The position numbers and the translations under genes were made by a program. The notes under the pieces are model-generated. The model worked only from the letters and a program-made list of their open reading frames with translations, searched no databases and was not told the origin of the DNA. A stretch of DNA of 10,249 bases from Lonsdalea britannica (GTDB taxonomy: Bacteria > Pseudomonadota > Gammaproteobacteria > Enterobacterales > Enterobacteriaceae): contig NZ_CAMKXG010000119.1 in NCBI RefSeq assembly GCF_946477055.1, positions 1-10,249 on the forward strand. The letters run 5' to 3'. The stretch's first letter is position 1. Every line of letters begins with the position of its first letter. Shown in pieces: positions 1 through 5,715 of the stretch.

Positions 1-530
1 AGCAGCGGAAAGTTCCAGGGGATAATCTGCCCGACGACGCCGAGCGGTTCATGGAAATGGTAAGCCACGGTGTCGTGATCGATCTCGCTGATCGCACCCT
101 CCTGCGCCCGGATACAGGCAGCAAAGTAGCGGAAGTGATCTATCCCGAGCGGTACGTCGGCATTGCGGGTTTCACGGATTGGTTTGCCGTTATCCCAGGT
201 TTCGGCATTCGCCAGCAGATCGATGTTCTGCTCCATACGATCGGCAATGCGGTTGAGGATCTGCGCGCGTTCAGCCGCCGACAGCGCGGCCCAGCCCGCT
301 TTGGCTTCGTGCGCAGCATCCAGCGCCAAATCCACGTCGTGGGTGTTCGAACTGGCGACTTCACACAGCGGTTTCCCGGTAACGGGCGTCAGGTTGACAT
401 AATATTCGCCGCTGGAGGGAGGCACCCAGGCGCCGCCGATAAAGTTTTCGTAACGTTTTTTCAGGCTGACATCGAAGCCATAGGCTCCGGGAGAAACACG
501 GCTTGAGCTAGAGGAAGTGTCGTAGGTCAT
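1..530 (-). CDS. aldB: AldB-type NAD(P)-dependent aldehyde dehydrogenase (N-terminal part, cut by window edge)
   Basis: Cytoplasmic enzyme that would oxidise aldehydes such as acetaldehyde to carboxylic acids with NAD(P)+. Only the first 176 codons are in the window; the frame is still open at base 1. It is read from ATG at 530-528, preceded by AAAGGAGA about 6 bases upstream, a good ribosome binding site. The translation contains [47 protein letters not shown] and [23 protein letters not shown], which follow E. coli AldB almost residue for residue and place the break at the conserved PWNFPL strand of the NAD-binding domain. The catalytic Cys and Glu lie beyond the window, so activity cannot be judged. 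It is transcribed divergently from fdhD. Family assignment is secure; substrate is taken from AldB. Confidence 0.93.
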   Translation of the reverse strand, partial: MTYDTSSSSSRVSPGAYGFDVSLKKRYENFIGGAWVPPSSGEYYVNLTPVTGKPLCEVASSNTHDVDLALDAAHEAKAGWAALSAAERAQILNRIADRMEQNIDLLANAETWDNGKPIRETRNADVPLGIDHFRYFAACIRAQEGAISEIDHDTVAYHFHEPLGVVGQIIPWNFPL

Positions 531-868
531 TTCTGTCTCCTTTGTACGCTGATGCTGCGGACTGGGCGTGGTATTCGCAATGACGCCGCCCGGCCACCTG
601 ATACAGAACGGTGTGCTTACCTAAACAGAAAATCGTTGGACTGATCCTAGAGGATGTTAATCGATTGTGATAGATACGGGCGGTCTGAAAAAGATCGGAA
701 TTCGATTCAGCGCTCACTTTTAGACAACGAATGGAACCTAATGCGAAACAGCGCATCTGAAGCCGCCTAACGTATTCGTCATCTCACGCGAGAGATAACA
801 TTCGCGTCCCGTCGGGCTCGGTGAAATACTGATCTCACGACTTCACATCACGACCGCAGGAAGTACGG
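531..868. other. Divergent intergenic region between aldB and fdhD
   Basis: These 338 bases hold the control regions of two divergent genes. I see no credible ORF; the open frame on the minus strand at 508-756 overlaps the aldB start in another frame and has no family resemblance. Visible structure: a short inverted repeat ATCCT-AG-AGGAT at 644-655 and an imperfect palindrome at 778-799 (annotated separately). A TGTGA half-site at 666-670 lacks the second CRP half. I could not pick convincing -35/-10 pairs for either gene by eye. Confidence 0.6.
778..799. promoter_or_regulatory. Imperfect 22-bp palindrome upstream of fdhD, possible operator
   Basis: ATCTC (781-785) and GAGAT (792-796) are perfect inverted arms around a 6-base centre. 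Skipping one mismatch, the flanking GT (778-779) and AC (798-799) also pair. It lies about 70 bases upstream of the fdhD GTG, where an operator could sit. No known regulator consensus was recognised, and short arms like these also occur by chance. Confidence 0.3.
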
Positions 869-1696
869 GTGAAAAACAACCATTCTCAGCGCGAAGATAC
901 GCAGGCTCCTTTGACCGGAGCCAGTCAACACACTATCTGGCATCAGTCTGCGTTGGCCGACCCCCGTCGCGACTGGCTAGCGGAAGAGGTGCCGGTTGCC
1001 TTGGTCTACAACGGCATATCCCACGTGGTGATGATGGCTTCCCCCAAAGATTTGGCAGCCTTCGCGCTGGGCTTTTCACTGTCGGAAGGCATTATTCAGT
1101 CGCCTAATGATATCTACGGCATCGACGTCGTCCCTACCTGTCACGGTATTGAAGTGCAGATTGAGCTTTCCAGTCGTCGCTTCGCCGGGCTGAAAGCCAG
1201 ACGCCGGGCAATGGAAGGCCGTACCGGCTGCGGCGTGTGCGGCGTCGAACAGCTGGAGGAGATCGGAAAACCGATAGCGCCGCTTCCCTTTACCCAGACG
1301 TTTTCTCTGTCGCGGCTTGAGTCCGCATTGGGACAATTGAGCGATGTTCAGGTCGTCGGACAGCGGACGGGCTGTACCCATGCCGCTGCCTGGATTTCGC
1401 CGGAAGGGTTGCTGTTAGGAGGCTGTGAGGATGTAGGCCGACACGTCGCGTTGGATAAGCTGCTGGGTCTGCGCGCTCGTCAGCCCTGGCAGCAGGGCGC
1501 AGCGCTAGTGTCCAGCCGCGCCAGCTATGAGATGGTGCAAAAATCCGCCCTTTGCGGCGTAGAAATTCTCTTTGCCGTCTCCGCCGCCACCGCACTGGCC
1601 GTTGACGTCGCGCAGCGCAGCCAGCTGACATTAGTGGGTTTTTGCCGTCCGGGACGTGCGACGATCTACACCCATCCCCAGCGTTTGCGCGACTAG
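869..1696 (+). CDS. fdhD: FdhD, formate dehydrogenase accessory sulfurtransferase
   Basis: In E. coli, FdhD takes sulfur from the IscS desulfurase and transfers it to the bis-MGD molybdenum cofactor, giving the terminal sulfido ligand that formate dehydrogenases need; it acts in the cytoplasm. The 275-residue product is close to the E. coli length (277). It carries the signature [11 protein letters not shown] with C121 and C124, the CxxC pair needed for sulfur transfer, plus the conserved blocks [19 protein letters not shown] (39-57), [34 protein letters not shown] and [15 protein letters not shown]. The start is GTG at 869 with AGGA at 858-861, 7 bases upstream, and its MKNN beginning resembles E. 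coli MKKT. No formate dehydrogenase genes lie next to it here, so its client enzymes must be elsewhere. It is followed by sodA on the same strand after 211 bases, with sodA's own promoter between them. Confidence 0.96.
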   Translation: MKNNHSQREDTQAPLTGASQHTIWHQSALADPRRDWLAEEVPVALVYNGISHVVMMASPKDLAAFALGFSLSEGIIQSPNDIYGIDVVPTCHGIEVQIELSSRRFAGLKARRRAMEGRTGCGVCGVEQLEEIGKPIAPLPFTQTFSLSRLESALGQLSDVQVVGQRTGCTHAAAWISPEGLLLGGCEDVGRHVALDKLLGLRARQPWQQGAALVSSRASYEMVQKSALCGVEILFAVSAATALAVDVAQRSQLTLVGFCRPGRATIYTHPQRLRD

Positions 1697-1710
1697 TCGC
1701 TTAGATCGAT

Positions 1711-1729
1711 TGGTTGTTAGCCCCAACCA
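1711..1729 (+). other. Small hairpin after fdhD
   Basis: TGGTTG (1711-1716) and CAACCA (1724-1729) form a 6-bp stem with a 7-base loop 14 bases after the fdhD stop. No T-tract follows, so it is not a standard intrinsic terminator. It may only protect the 3' end or be incidental. Confidence 0.3.
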
Positions 1730-1730
1730 T

Positions 1731-1744
1731 TCACTTATAAGTGA
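1731..1744. promoter_or_regulatory. Perfect 14-bp palindrome TCACTTATAAGTGA upstream of sodA
   Basis: The 14 bases read identically on both strands, with no spacer. This is typical of a site for a dimeric regulator. It ends 76 bases before the sodA -10 hexamer, in the fdhD-sodA gap. It does not match the Fur, FNR, CRP, MntR or NsrR consensus as I know them. An effect on sodA is inferred from position only. Confidence 0.4.
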
Positions 1745-1765
1745 CTGTAGAAAAAGGATTAAAAT

Positions 1766-1780
1766 TGCCGCGCAGCGGCA
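1766..1780. repeat. Inverted repeat TGCCGC-GCA-GCGGCA upstream of sodA
   Basis: Perfect 6-bp arms around GCA form a GC-rich 15-base inverted repeat. It sits in otherwise AT-rich DNA between the 14-bp palindrome and the Fur-box candidate. It could be a second protein site or a stem at the 3' end of the fdhD transcript; no T-tract follows, which argues against a terminator. Confidence 0.35.
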
Positions 1781-1790
1781 GAAAGCCAAG

Positions 1791-1809
1791 AATAACCATT
1801 TTCAATATC
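1791..1809 (+). promoter_or_regulatory. Fur box candidate overlapping the sodA -35 region
   Basis: Aligned by hand to the 19-base Fur consensus (GATAATGATAATCATTATC), the sequence AATAACCATTTTCAATATC matches at 13 of 19 positions, including all of the last four. It covers the -35 region of the sodA promoter, where iron-loaded Fur would block RNA polymerase. E. coli sodA is known to be repressed by Fur, which supports the reading. Binding is not shown. Confidence 0.5.
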
Positions 1810-1826
1810 ATTTAATTAACTATAAT
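1798..1826 (+). promoter_or_regulatory. sodA promoter
   Basis: A perfect TATAAT -10 hexamer lies at 1821-1826. The -35 region, 17 bases upstream at 1798-1803 (ATTTTC), is poor, as expected for a promoter that needs an activator such as SoxS or MarA. Transcription would begin near 1833, giving a leader of about 75 bases. I tried to place a SoxS box by eye and did not find a convincing one. Confidence 0.6.
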
Positions 1827-1907
1827 GAACCTCATGCTTACGCGGGACTAACAAACCAAGTGCCGCTCCATCTATACCAATGCACGCCAACTATGGAGAT
1901 GCAAAAT

Positions 1908-2534
1908 ATGAGTTACACACTGCCATCCCTGCCCTATGCCTATGACGCACTGGAACCGCATTTCGACAAGCAAACGATGGAAATCCATCACAGCAAACAT
2001 CACCAGACTTACGTCAACAACAGCAACGCAGCATTGGAATCCCTGCCTGAATTCGCGAAGCTGTCTCCGGAAGAGCTGATCACCAAACTGGATCAGGTAC
2101 CGGCTGATAAGAAAACCGCGCTGCGCAACAACGTAGGCGGCCACGCCAACCACAGCCTGTTCTGGAAAGGTCTGAAGCTGGACACCACGCTGACTGGCGA
2201 TCTGAAAGCCGCCATCGAACGCGATTTCGGCAGCGTTGACGCCTTCAAAGAAACGTTTGAGAAAGCAGCAGCAACCCGTTTCGGTTCCGGCTGGGCTTGG
2301 CTGGTACTGAAAGACGACGGCAAACTGGCGGTCGTTTCTACGGCTAACCAGGACAGCCCGCTGATGGGCGAAGCGATCTCCGGCGCCTCCGGCTACCCGA
2401 TCATCGCTCTGGACGTGTGGGAACACGCCTACTACCTGAAATTCCAGAACCGCCGCCCGGACTACATCAAAGCGTTCTGGAGTGTCGTCAACTGGGACGA
2501 AGCCGCAAAACGCTTTGCCGAAGCAAAAAAATAA
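1908..2534 (+). CDS. sodA: SodA, manganese superoxide dismutase
   Basis: Cytoplasmic enzyme converting superoxide to hydrogen peroxide and oxygen. The 208-residue product (E. coli: 206) begins [20 protein letters not shown]. The four metal ligands are visible: H27 in the EIHH motif, H82 in GHANHSLFW, and D169 and H173 in [11 protein letters not shown]. The second-sphere Gln of the manganese type is present (Q148 in STANQDSP), as is the GGHAN motif, so Mn rather than Fe specificity is expected. The frame is open upstream to 1656, but that extension overlaps fdhD and lacks similarity. The ATG at 1908 has GGAG at 1895-1898 and matches the family N-terminus. It has its own promoter and terminator and is probably monocistronic. 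Confidence 0.98.
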   Translation: MSYTLPSLPYAYDALEPHFDKQTMEIHHSKHHQTYVNNSNAALESLPEFAKLSPEELITKLDQVPADKKTALRNNVGGHANHSLFWKGLKLDTTLTGDLKAAIERDFGSVDAFKETFEKAAATRFGSGWAWLVLKDDGKLAVVSTANQDSPLMGEAISGASGYPIIALDVWEHAYYLKFQNRRPDYIKAFWSVVNWDEAAKRFAEAKK

Positions 2535-2579
2535 GCTGTAAGATCATGAGCCTGCGCCACTCAACGCAGGCCCATCACC

Positions 2580-2613
2580 AACCCGGAATAACCTTAATTA
2601 TTTCGGGTTTTTT
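2580..2613 (+). terminator. Intrinsic terminator of sodA
   Basis: AACCCGGAATAA (2580-2591) pairs with TTATTTCGGGTT (2598-2609) to give a 12-pair stem including one G-U pair, with loop CCTTAA. A run of Ts follows (2608-2613, then more after one A). It lies 46 bases after the sodA stop. Confidence 0.9.
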
Positions 2614-2650
2614 ATTTCCGCAATTCCTCTCTTAATACCGAAGTAAATAG

Positions 2651-2677
2651 TAAAGCTTTTCTTTACCATGCCGATAA
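2651..2677 (+). promoter_or_regulatory. FliA (sigma-28) flagellar-class promoter of the chemoreceptor gene
   Basis: TAAAGCTT (2651-2658), an 11-base spacer and GCCGATAA (2670-2677) match the sigma-28 consensus TAAAGTTT-N11-GCCGATAA at 15 of 16 positions with exact spacing. Transcription should start around 2684. This places the receptor in the class III flagellar regulon, active only when FliA is freed from FlgM. Confidence 0.92.
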
Positions 2678-2723
2678 TTTTCTTGAGCCCTCTTTGATTA
2701 TTTTCCGCCATCCTGTTCAGGTC

Positions 2724-2782
2724 GGGGGAGATATTCTTTTGGCTAAAACAAATAGCAAATCAACACATTAGGGATCTCCCTT
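2724..2782 (+). other. Possible folded leader of the chemoreceptor mRNA
   Basis: The predicted leader is about 130 bases, long for a class III receptor gene. GGGAGAT (2726-2732) can pair with ATCTCCC (2774-2780), extended by two G-U pairs. The second arm also lies in a competing local hairpin, AGGG (2770-2773) with CCCT (2778-2781). The arms end about 23 bases before the GGAAGAG ribosome binding site (2805-2811). Function is unknown and the structure is only suggested. Confidence 0.25.
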
Positions 2783-2815
2783 AATGACTGAGTTCATTAA
2801 TAATGGAAGAGTAAA

Positions 2816-4708
2816 ATGGCGATTAAAATTGAAAATATTAAGGTAGGCAAGAAGTTAGGATTAGGCTTCTCTCTAATTTTAGCGCTGACCCTCCTTATAG
2901 CTGCCGTTGGAATGATGTACATAGGAACCCTGAAAGATCGCTTTGATAAAGCGACTTTTAGCGCCCAAATCAACGATGAAGTCAACCAAGCCCGCTATTA
3001 TCGCGTTCTGTACAGCGCGGGATACAACCCCGACGCCATCAAAAACAATAGCAAACATATTAACAATATTGTCAATTTAGTCAGCGAAGCAAAAAATAAG
3101 TCCTGGTATTTAGATTACGAAGACCGTCTGGAAAAAATATCTGAGGCCATCGTTGAATATCAGAAAAAACAAAAAGATTACGTAGATGCCGTAAATAAAA
3201 AGGACCAGGTAAGACAAAGCTGGAATATTTCCGACACGCAAAACGCATTAAATGCATTTGAACAACAGACTAAGAATGAAGGTAATTTCCCGCTACAGCT
3301 GCAATTAGCCAATCTCGATCTAAAACTCACCAGTATTCGCTACCATGCCCGCGGCCTGCTGCTAGCCCTGAATCAGGAGGCAGAGAAACCCCTCATCGCC
3401 GCAGTGGAAGACACCGAACAAACGCTGAACCAACTGCTCAAGTCGCTGCCCGCAGAACGTCAATCACAGCTAACCCCCATCGTCACATCGCTGTCGAGTT
3501 ATAAAGCTCAGGTGCTGGCCTACCTGCCGGCTTATCAGGAAGAGCTGAAACAGGTTGATTTGCTCGGCGTTCAGGCCAATAACCTGATTTCACAGGTTAC
3601 CGGCATGGTCGAGAACGAGACACTCGCGACCCAGAAAGACATCAACGAAGCCACGCTGTGGCTGTCTCTGACGGCGCTGGTCACATTGCTGCTCGGTATC
3701 GGCATCGCCCTGTATATCTCTCGTCAAATCACTCAGCCTCTGAACCAGACTGTCGATATTGCCGAAAACATTGCGGCCGGCGACCTGACCATGCCGATCG
3801 TCACCACCCGCCGCGACGAGCTGGGGATGCTGCTGAACTCCATGGCGAAGATGAAAGCCAATCTGCACAACATCATTGACGATATCCGTCTGGGCGTCAG
3901 CCAGATCAACACCGCCGCCCGCGAAATCGTGGCAGGCAACGACGATCTGTCTTCACGCACAGAGTCTCAGGCGGCCGCGGTGGAAGAAACCGCTGCCAGC
4001 ATGGAACAGCTGACCTCGACCGTGAAACAGAACGCCAGCAATGCCCATCACGCCAACAAACTGGTGCTGGACGCCACACAGACCGCGCAGTCGGGCGGAA
4101 AATTGGTGGAAGAAGTGGTGAAAACCATGTCTGAAATCGAAGGCAGCTCGAAGCGCATTGCGGAAATCACTTCCGTGATCAACGGCATCGCTTTCCAGAC
4201 CAACATTCTGGCGCTCAACGCCGCGGTCGAAGCCGCTCGCGCCGGCGAACAGGGTCGAGGATTCGCCGTGGTCGCTGGTGAAGTCCGTAATCTGGCGCAG
4301 CGCAGCTCTCAGGCAGCGAAAGAGATTGAAGGGCTGATCTCCACCTCCGTGAATCAGGTCGGACACGGGGCGAGACTGGTGAACGATGCAGGGAAAACGA
4401 TGCACGACATCGTGACCTCGGTCACCCACGTCCATGACATCATGGGAGAAATTACGGTGGCTTCGGATGAACAAAGCCGCGGGATCGCACAGGTTAATGA
4501 AGCCATCGTGGATATGGACAGCACCACGCAGCAGAACGCCGCGTTAGTCCAGGAGTCGACCGCCGCCGCCAGCTCGCTGGAAGAGCAGGCGATTGTGTTG
4601 TCTAACGCGATTGCCGTCTTCCGCCTGTCTAGTTCACAGGAACGGGAAAACAACGGGGAACGTACGCTTATCGGCAGCAACGCACAGCAGCTGACCTACA
4701 ACCCGTAA
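2816..4708 (+). CDS. Methyl-accepting chemotaxis protein with a large periplasmic helical sensor
   Basis: Inner-membrane chemoreceptor of 630 residues that would control CheA kinase through CheW. Order of parts: short cytoplasmic N-terminus; TM1 about 14-36; periplasmic sensor about 37-280; TM2 about 281-301 (LWLSLTALVTLLLGIGIALY); HAMP about 302-354; coiled-coil signalling domain about 355-605. The hairpin tip shows the near-invariant IAFQTNILALNAAVEAARAG (458-477) followed by EQGRGFAVVAGEVRNLAQRS. The sensor of about 244 residues is all-helical in appearance and too long for the 4HB domain of Tar/Tsr (about 150); its size fits the helical bimodular (HBM) class, so organic acids are possible ligands, which is inference. 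The C-terminus (TYNP) lacks the NWETF-type CheR/CheB tether of Tar/Tsr. ATG at 2816 follows GGAAGAG. The first 500 bases are much more AT-rich than the signalling half. Transcribed alone from a FliA promoter. Confidence 0.93.
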   Translation: MAIKIENIKVGKKLGLGFSLILALTLLIAAVGMMYIGTLKDRFDKATFSAQINDEVNQARYYRVLYSAGYNPDAIKNNSKHINNIVNLVSEAKNKSWYLDYEDRLEKISEAIVEYQKKQKDYVDAVNKKDQVRQSWNISDTQNALNAFEQQTKNEGNFPLQLQLANLDLKLTSIRYHARGLLLALNQEAEKPLIAAVEDTEQTLNQLLKSLPAERQSQLTPIVTSLSSYKAQVLAYLPAYQEELKQVDLLGVQANNLISQVTGMVENETLATQKDINEATLWLSLTALVTLLLGIGIALYISRQITQPLNQTVDIAENIAAGDLTMPIVTTRRDELGMLLNSMAKMKANLHNIIDDIRLGVSQINTAAREIVAGNDDLSSRTESQAAAVEETAASMEQLTSTVKQNASNAHHANKLVLDATQTAQSGGKLVEEVVKTMSEIEGSSKRIAEITSVINGIAFQTNILALNAAVEAARAGEQGRGFAVVAGEVRNLAQRSSQAAKEIEGLISTSVNQVGHGARLVNDAGKTMHDIVTSVTHVHDIMGEITVASDEQSRGIAQVNEAIVDMDSTTQQNAALVQESTAAASSLEEQAIVLSNAIAVFRLSSSQERENNGERTLIGSNAQQLTYNP

Positions 4709-4736
4709 TATCACGCGCCGAAAGCGTGTGTCTCTT

Positions 4737-4768
4737 TGACGGGCTGAGAGACGCCTCTCAGCCCGTCA
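4737..4768. terminator. Strong hairpin between convergent chemoreceptor and yiaF genes, possible bidirectional terminator
   Basis: TGACGGGCTGAGAG (4737-4750) pairs perfectly with CTCTCAGCCCGTCA (4755-4768) over 14 bp, with tetraloop ACGC. It starts 28 bases after the chemoreceptor stop and ends 8 bases from the yiaF stop. Neither strand has a proper T-tract after the stem, so it may stop transcription weakly or protect both mRNA 3' ends. Confidence 0.6.
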
Positions 4769-4776
4769 TTCAACCC

Positions 4777-5487
4777 TTAACGCACGGCAATCAGCGGCTG
4801 CGCCTTCAGGATCGTCGCCAGATTCTGCTGCTGCGAAGAAAGCTGCGTCATCATGCCGTTGTACTGATCGACCTGCGCCTGCGTCTGGAACTGCACGCCA
4901 TTGCCGTTGAACGTCACCTGAGCGCCCTGCGTCTGCAGATAGTCACCGACCTGCACCAGCGTCTGCGCAAAGGAGATACTGACCGGCACCACCGCAGCGA
5001 CGGCCGTCGCGGGCTTCGTCACCACACGCTCATACACCCGGTTATAAACTGCCTGAACGTCTTCCGGCTGTTTCAGCGCGTGCCGAGCGTTATCCGCCTG
5101 CACTTTCGCAGTCTGTGTCTGCTGACTGAGCAGATTCAGAGCGCCGGTGCTTTGCCGCAGATTTTCCCGCTCGGTCAGGTAATCCTGCGGTACGCGAATA
5201 CGCGCGACCTGCTCCAGCATAGGCGTTAAGCTGCCCGCCAACGCCTGATCCAGCTGCTGACTAAAGCCCGTCAGAATCGCGTAATCCTGCGCATAACGAC
5301 CGAAACTCTGCTTTTGCTGGTCCGTCAAACCCGGTAGCTGACGCCCCGGTTCCTGTTCCACTCCCTGCAAAAATGCGTTGAACGCCTGACGCTGCTCTTT
5401 GTCTTTATCACCACAGGCCGCCAGTTGCAGCGTCATCAAAACCATAATCACCGGCATCAGCCAGCGCGAACGGATATCCGCCAACAT
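4777..5487 (-). CDS. yiaF: YiaF-like DUF3053 lipoprotein
   Basis: Function unknown. The 236-residue product has a lipoprotein signal: a basic N-terminus, a hydrophobic stretch WLMPVIMVLMTLQ and a lipobox LAAC with lipidated C25. Residue +2 is Gly, not Asp, so Lol sorting to the outer membrane is expected. The mature part is helical and matches E. coli YiaF in several blocks: RQAFNAFLQ, LPGLTDQQKQSFGRYAQDYAIL, VARIRVPQDY, QTAKVQADNARHALKQPEDV and LVQVGDYLQTQGAQVTFNGNGVQFQTQ. Start ATG at 5487 has AGGAG 8 bases upstream. As in E. coli it lies near glyS on the same strand, but the glyS terminator lies between them. The C-terminus is rich in Gln. Family call is firm; no mechanism can be read from the sequence. 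Confidence 0.9.
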   Translation of the reverse strand: MLADIRSRWLMPVIMVLMTLQLAACGDKDKEQRQAFNAFLQGVEQEPGRQLPGLTDQQKQSFGRYAQDYAILTGFSQQLDQALAGSLTPMLEQVARIRVPQDYLTERENLRQSTGALNLLSQQTQTAKVQADNARHALKQPEDVQAVYNRVYERVVTKPATAVAAVVPVSISFAQTLVQVGDYLQTQGAQVTFNGNGVQFQTQAQVDQYNGMMTQLSSQQQNLATILKAQPLIAVR

Positions 5488-5611
5488 GTCTACTACTCCT
5501 GTTTTTCGTTTCGCCGTCGTGCGTATAGAAGGTTACCCCGATAAGCATAGCCGAACGGCTTTCCCGCAAGATGAAAAACAGCGCGCATATTCTCGCTGTT
5601 CTCCCCGTAGA

Positions 5612-5639
5612 GGCTGCGGTGAGATACCGCAACGCAGCC
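5612..5639. repeat. Inverted repeat between glyS and yiaF
   Basis: GGCTGCG (5612-5618) and CGCAGCC (5633-5639) are perfect arms. A competing inner pair is GCGGT (5616-5620) with ACCGC (5626-5630), so two alternative stems share bases. It lies upstream of yiaF and downstream of the glyS terminator. It may be an operator or leader structure; I recognise no known site. Confidence 0.35.
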
Positions 5640-5665
5640 ATGTCACACCCACACAGCACCCACCT

Positions 5666-5692
5666 AAAAAAACAGGGCCATTAAGGCCCTGT
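5666..5692 (-). terminator. Intrinsic terminator of the glyQS operon
   Basis: On the minus strand, ACAGGGCC pairs with GGCCCTGT (8 bp, loop TTAAT) and is followed by a run of seven Ts (5672-5666), whose first T also closes the stem. It begins 24 bases after the glyS stop. All the elements of a Rho-independent terminator are present. Confidence 0.93.
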
Positions 5693-5715
5693 CGTGATTC
5701 AGCGAGCGTGAATCT

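Noticed and set aside
666..681. Possible CRP site (TGTGA) upstream of aldB
   Set aside because: The second half-site, expected after six bases, does not match TCACA at any position.
508..756. 82-residue minus-strand ORF in the aldB upstream region
   Set aside because: It overlaps the true aldB start in another frame and shows no family resemblance.
1775..1795. SoxS box upstream of sodA
   Set aside because: Hand alignment to the soxbox consensus matched only the GCA core; too weak to annotate.
1656..1907. N-terminal extension of the sodA frame starting at 1656
   Set aside because: It overlaps the end of fdhD, contains the sodA promoter, and MnSOD proteins start exactly at the MSYTLP sequence encoded at 1908.
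1872..2426. 184-residue minus-strand ORF opposite sodA
   Set aside because: It is a shadow of the strongly coding sodA frame, with no recognisable domain.
4726..5229. 167-residue plus-strand ORF opposite yiaF
   Set aside because: Antisense to a confidently assigned lipoprotein gene; no motifs and no ribosome binding site evident.
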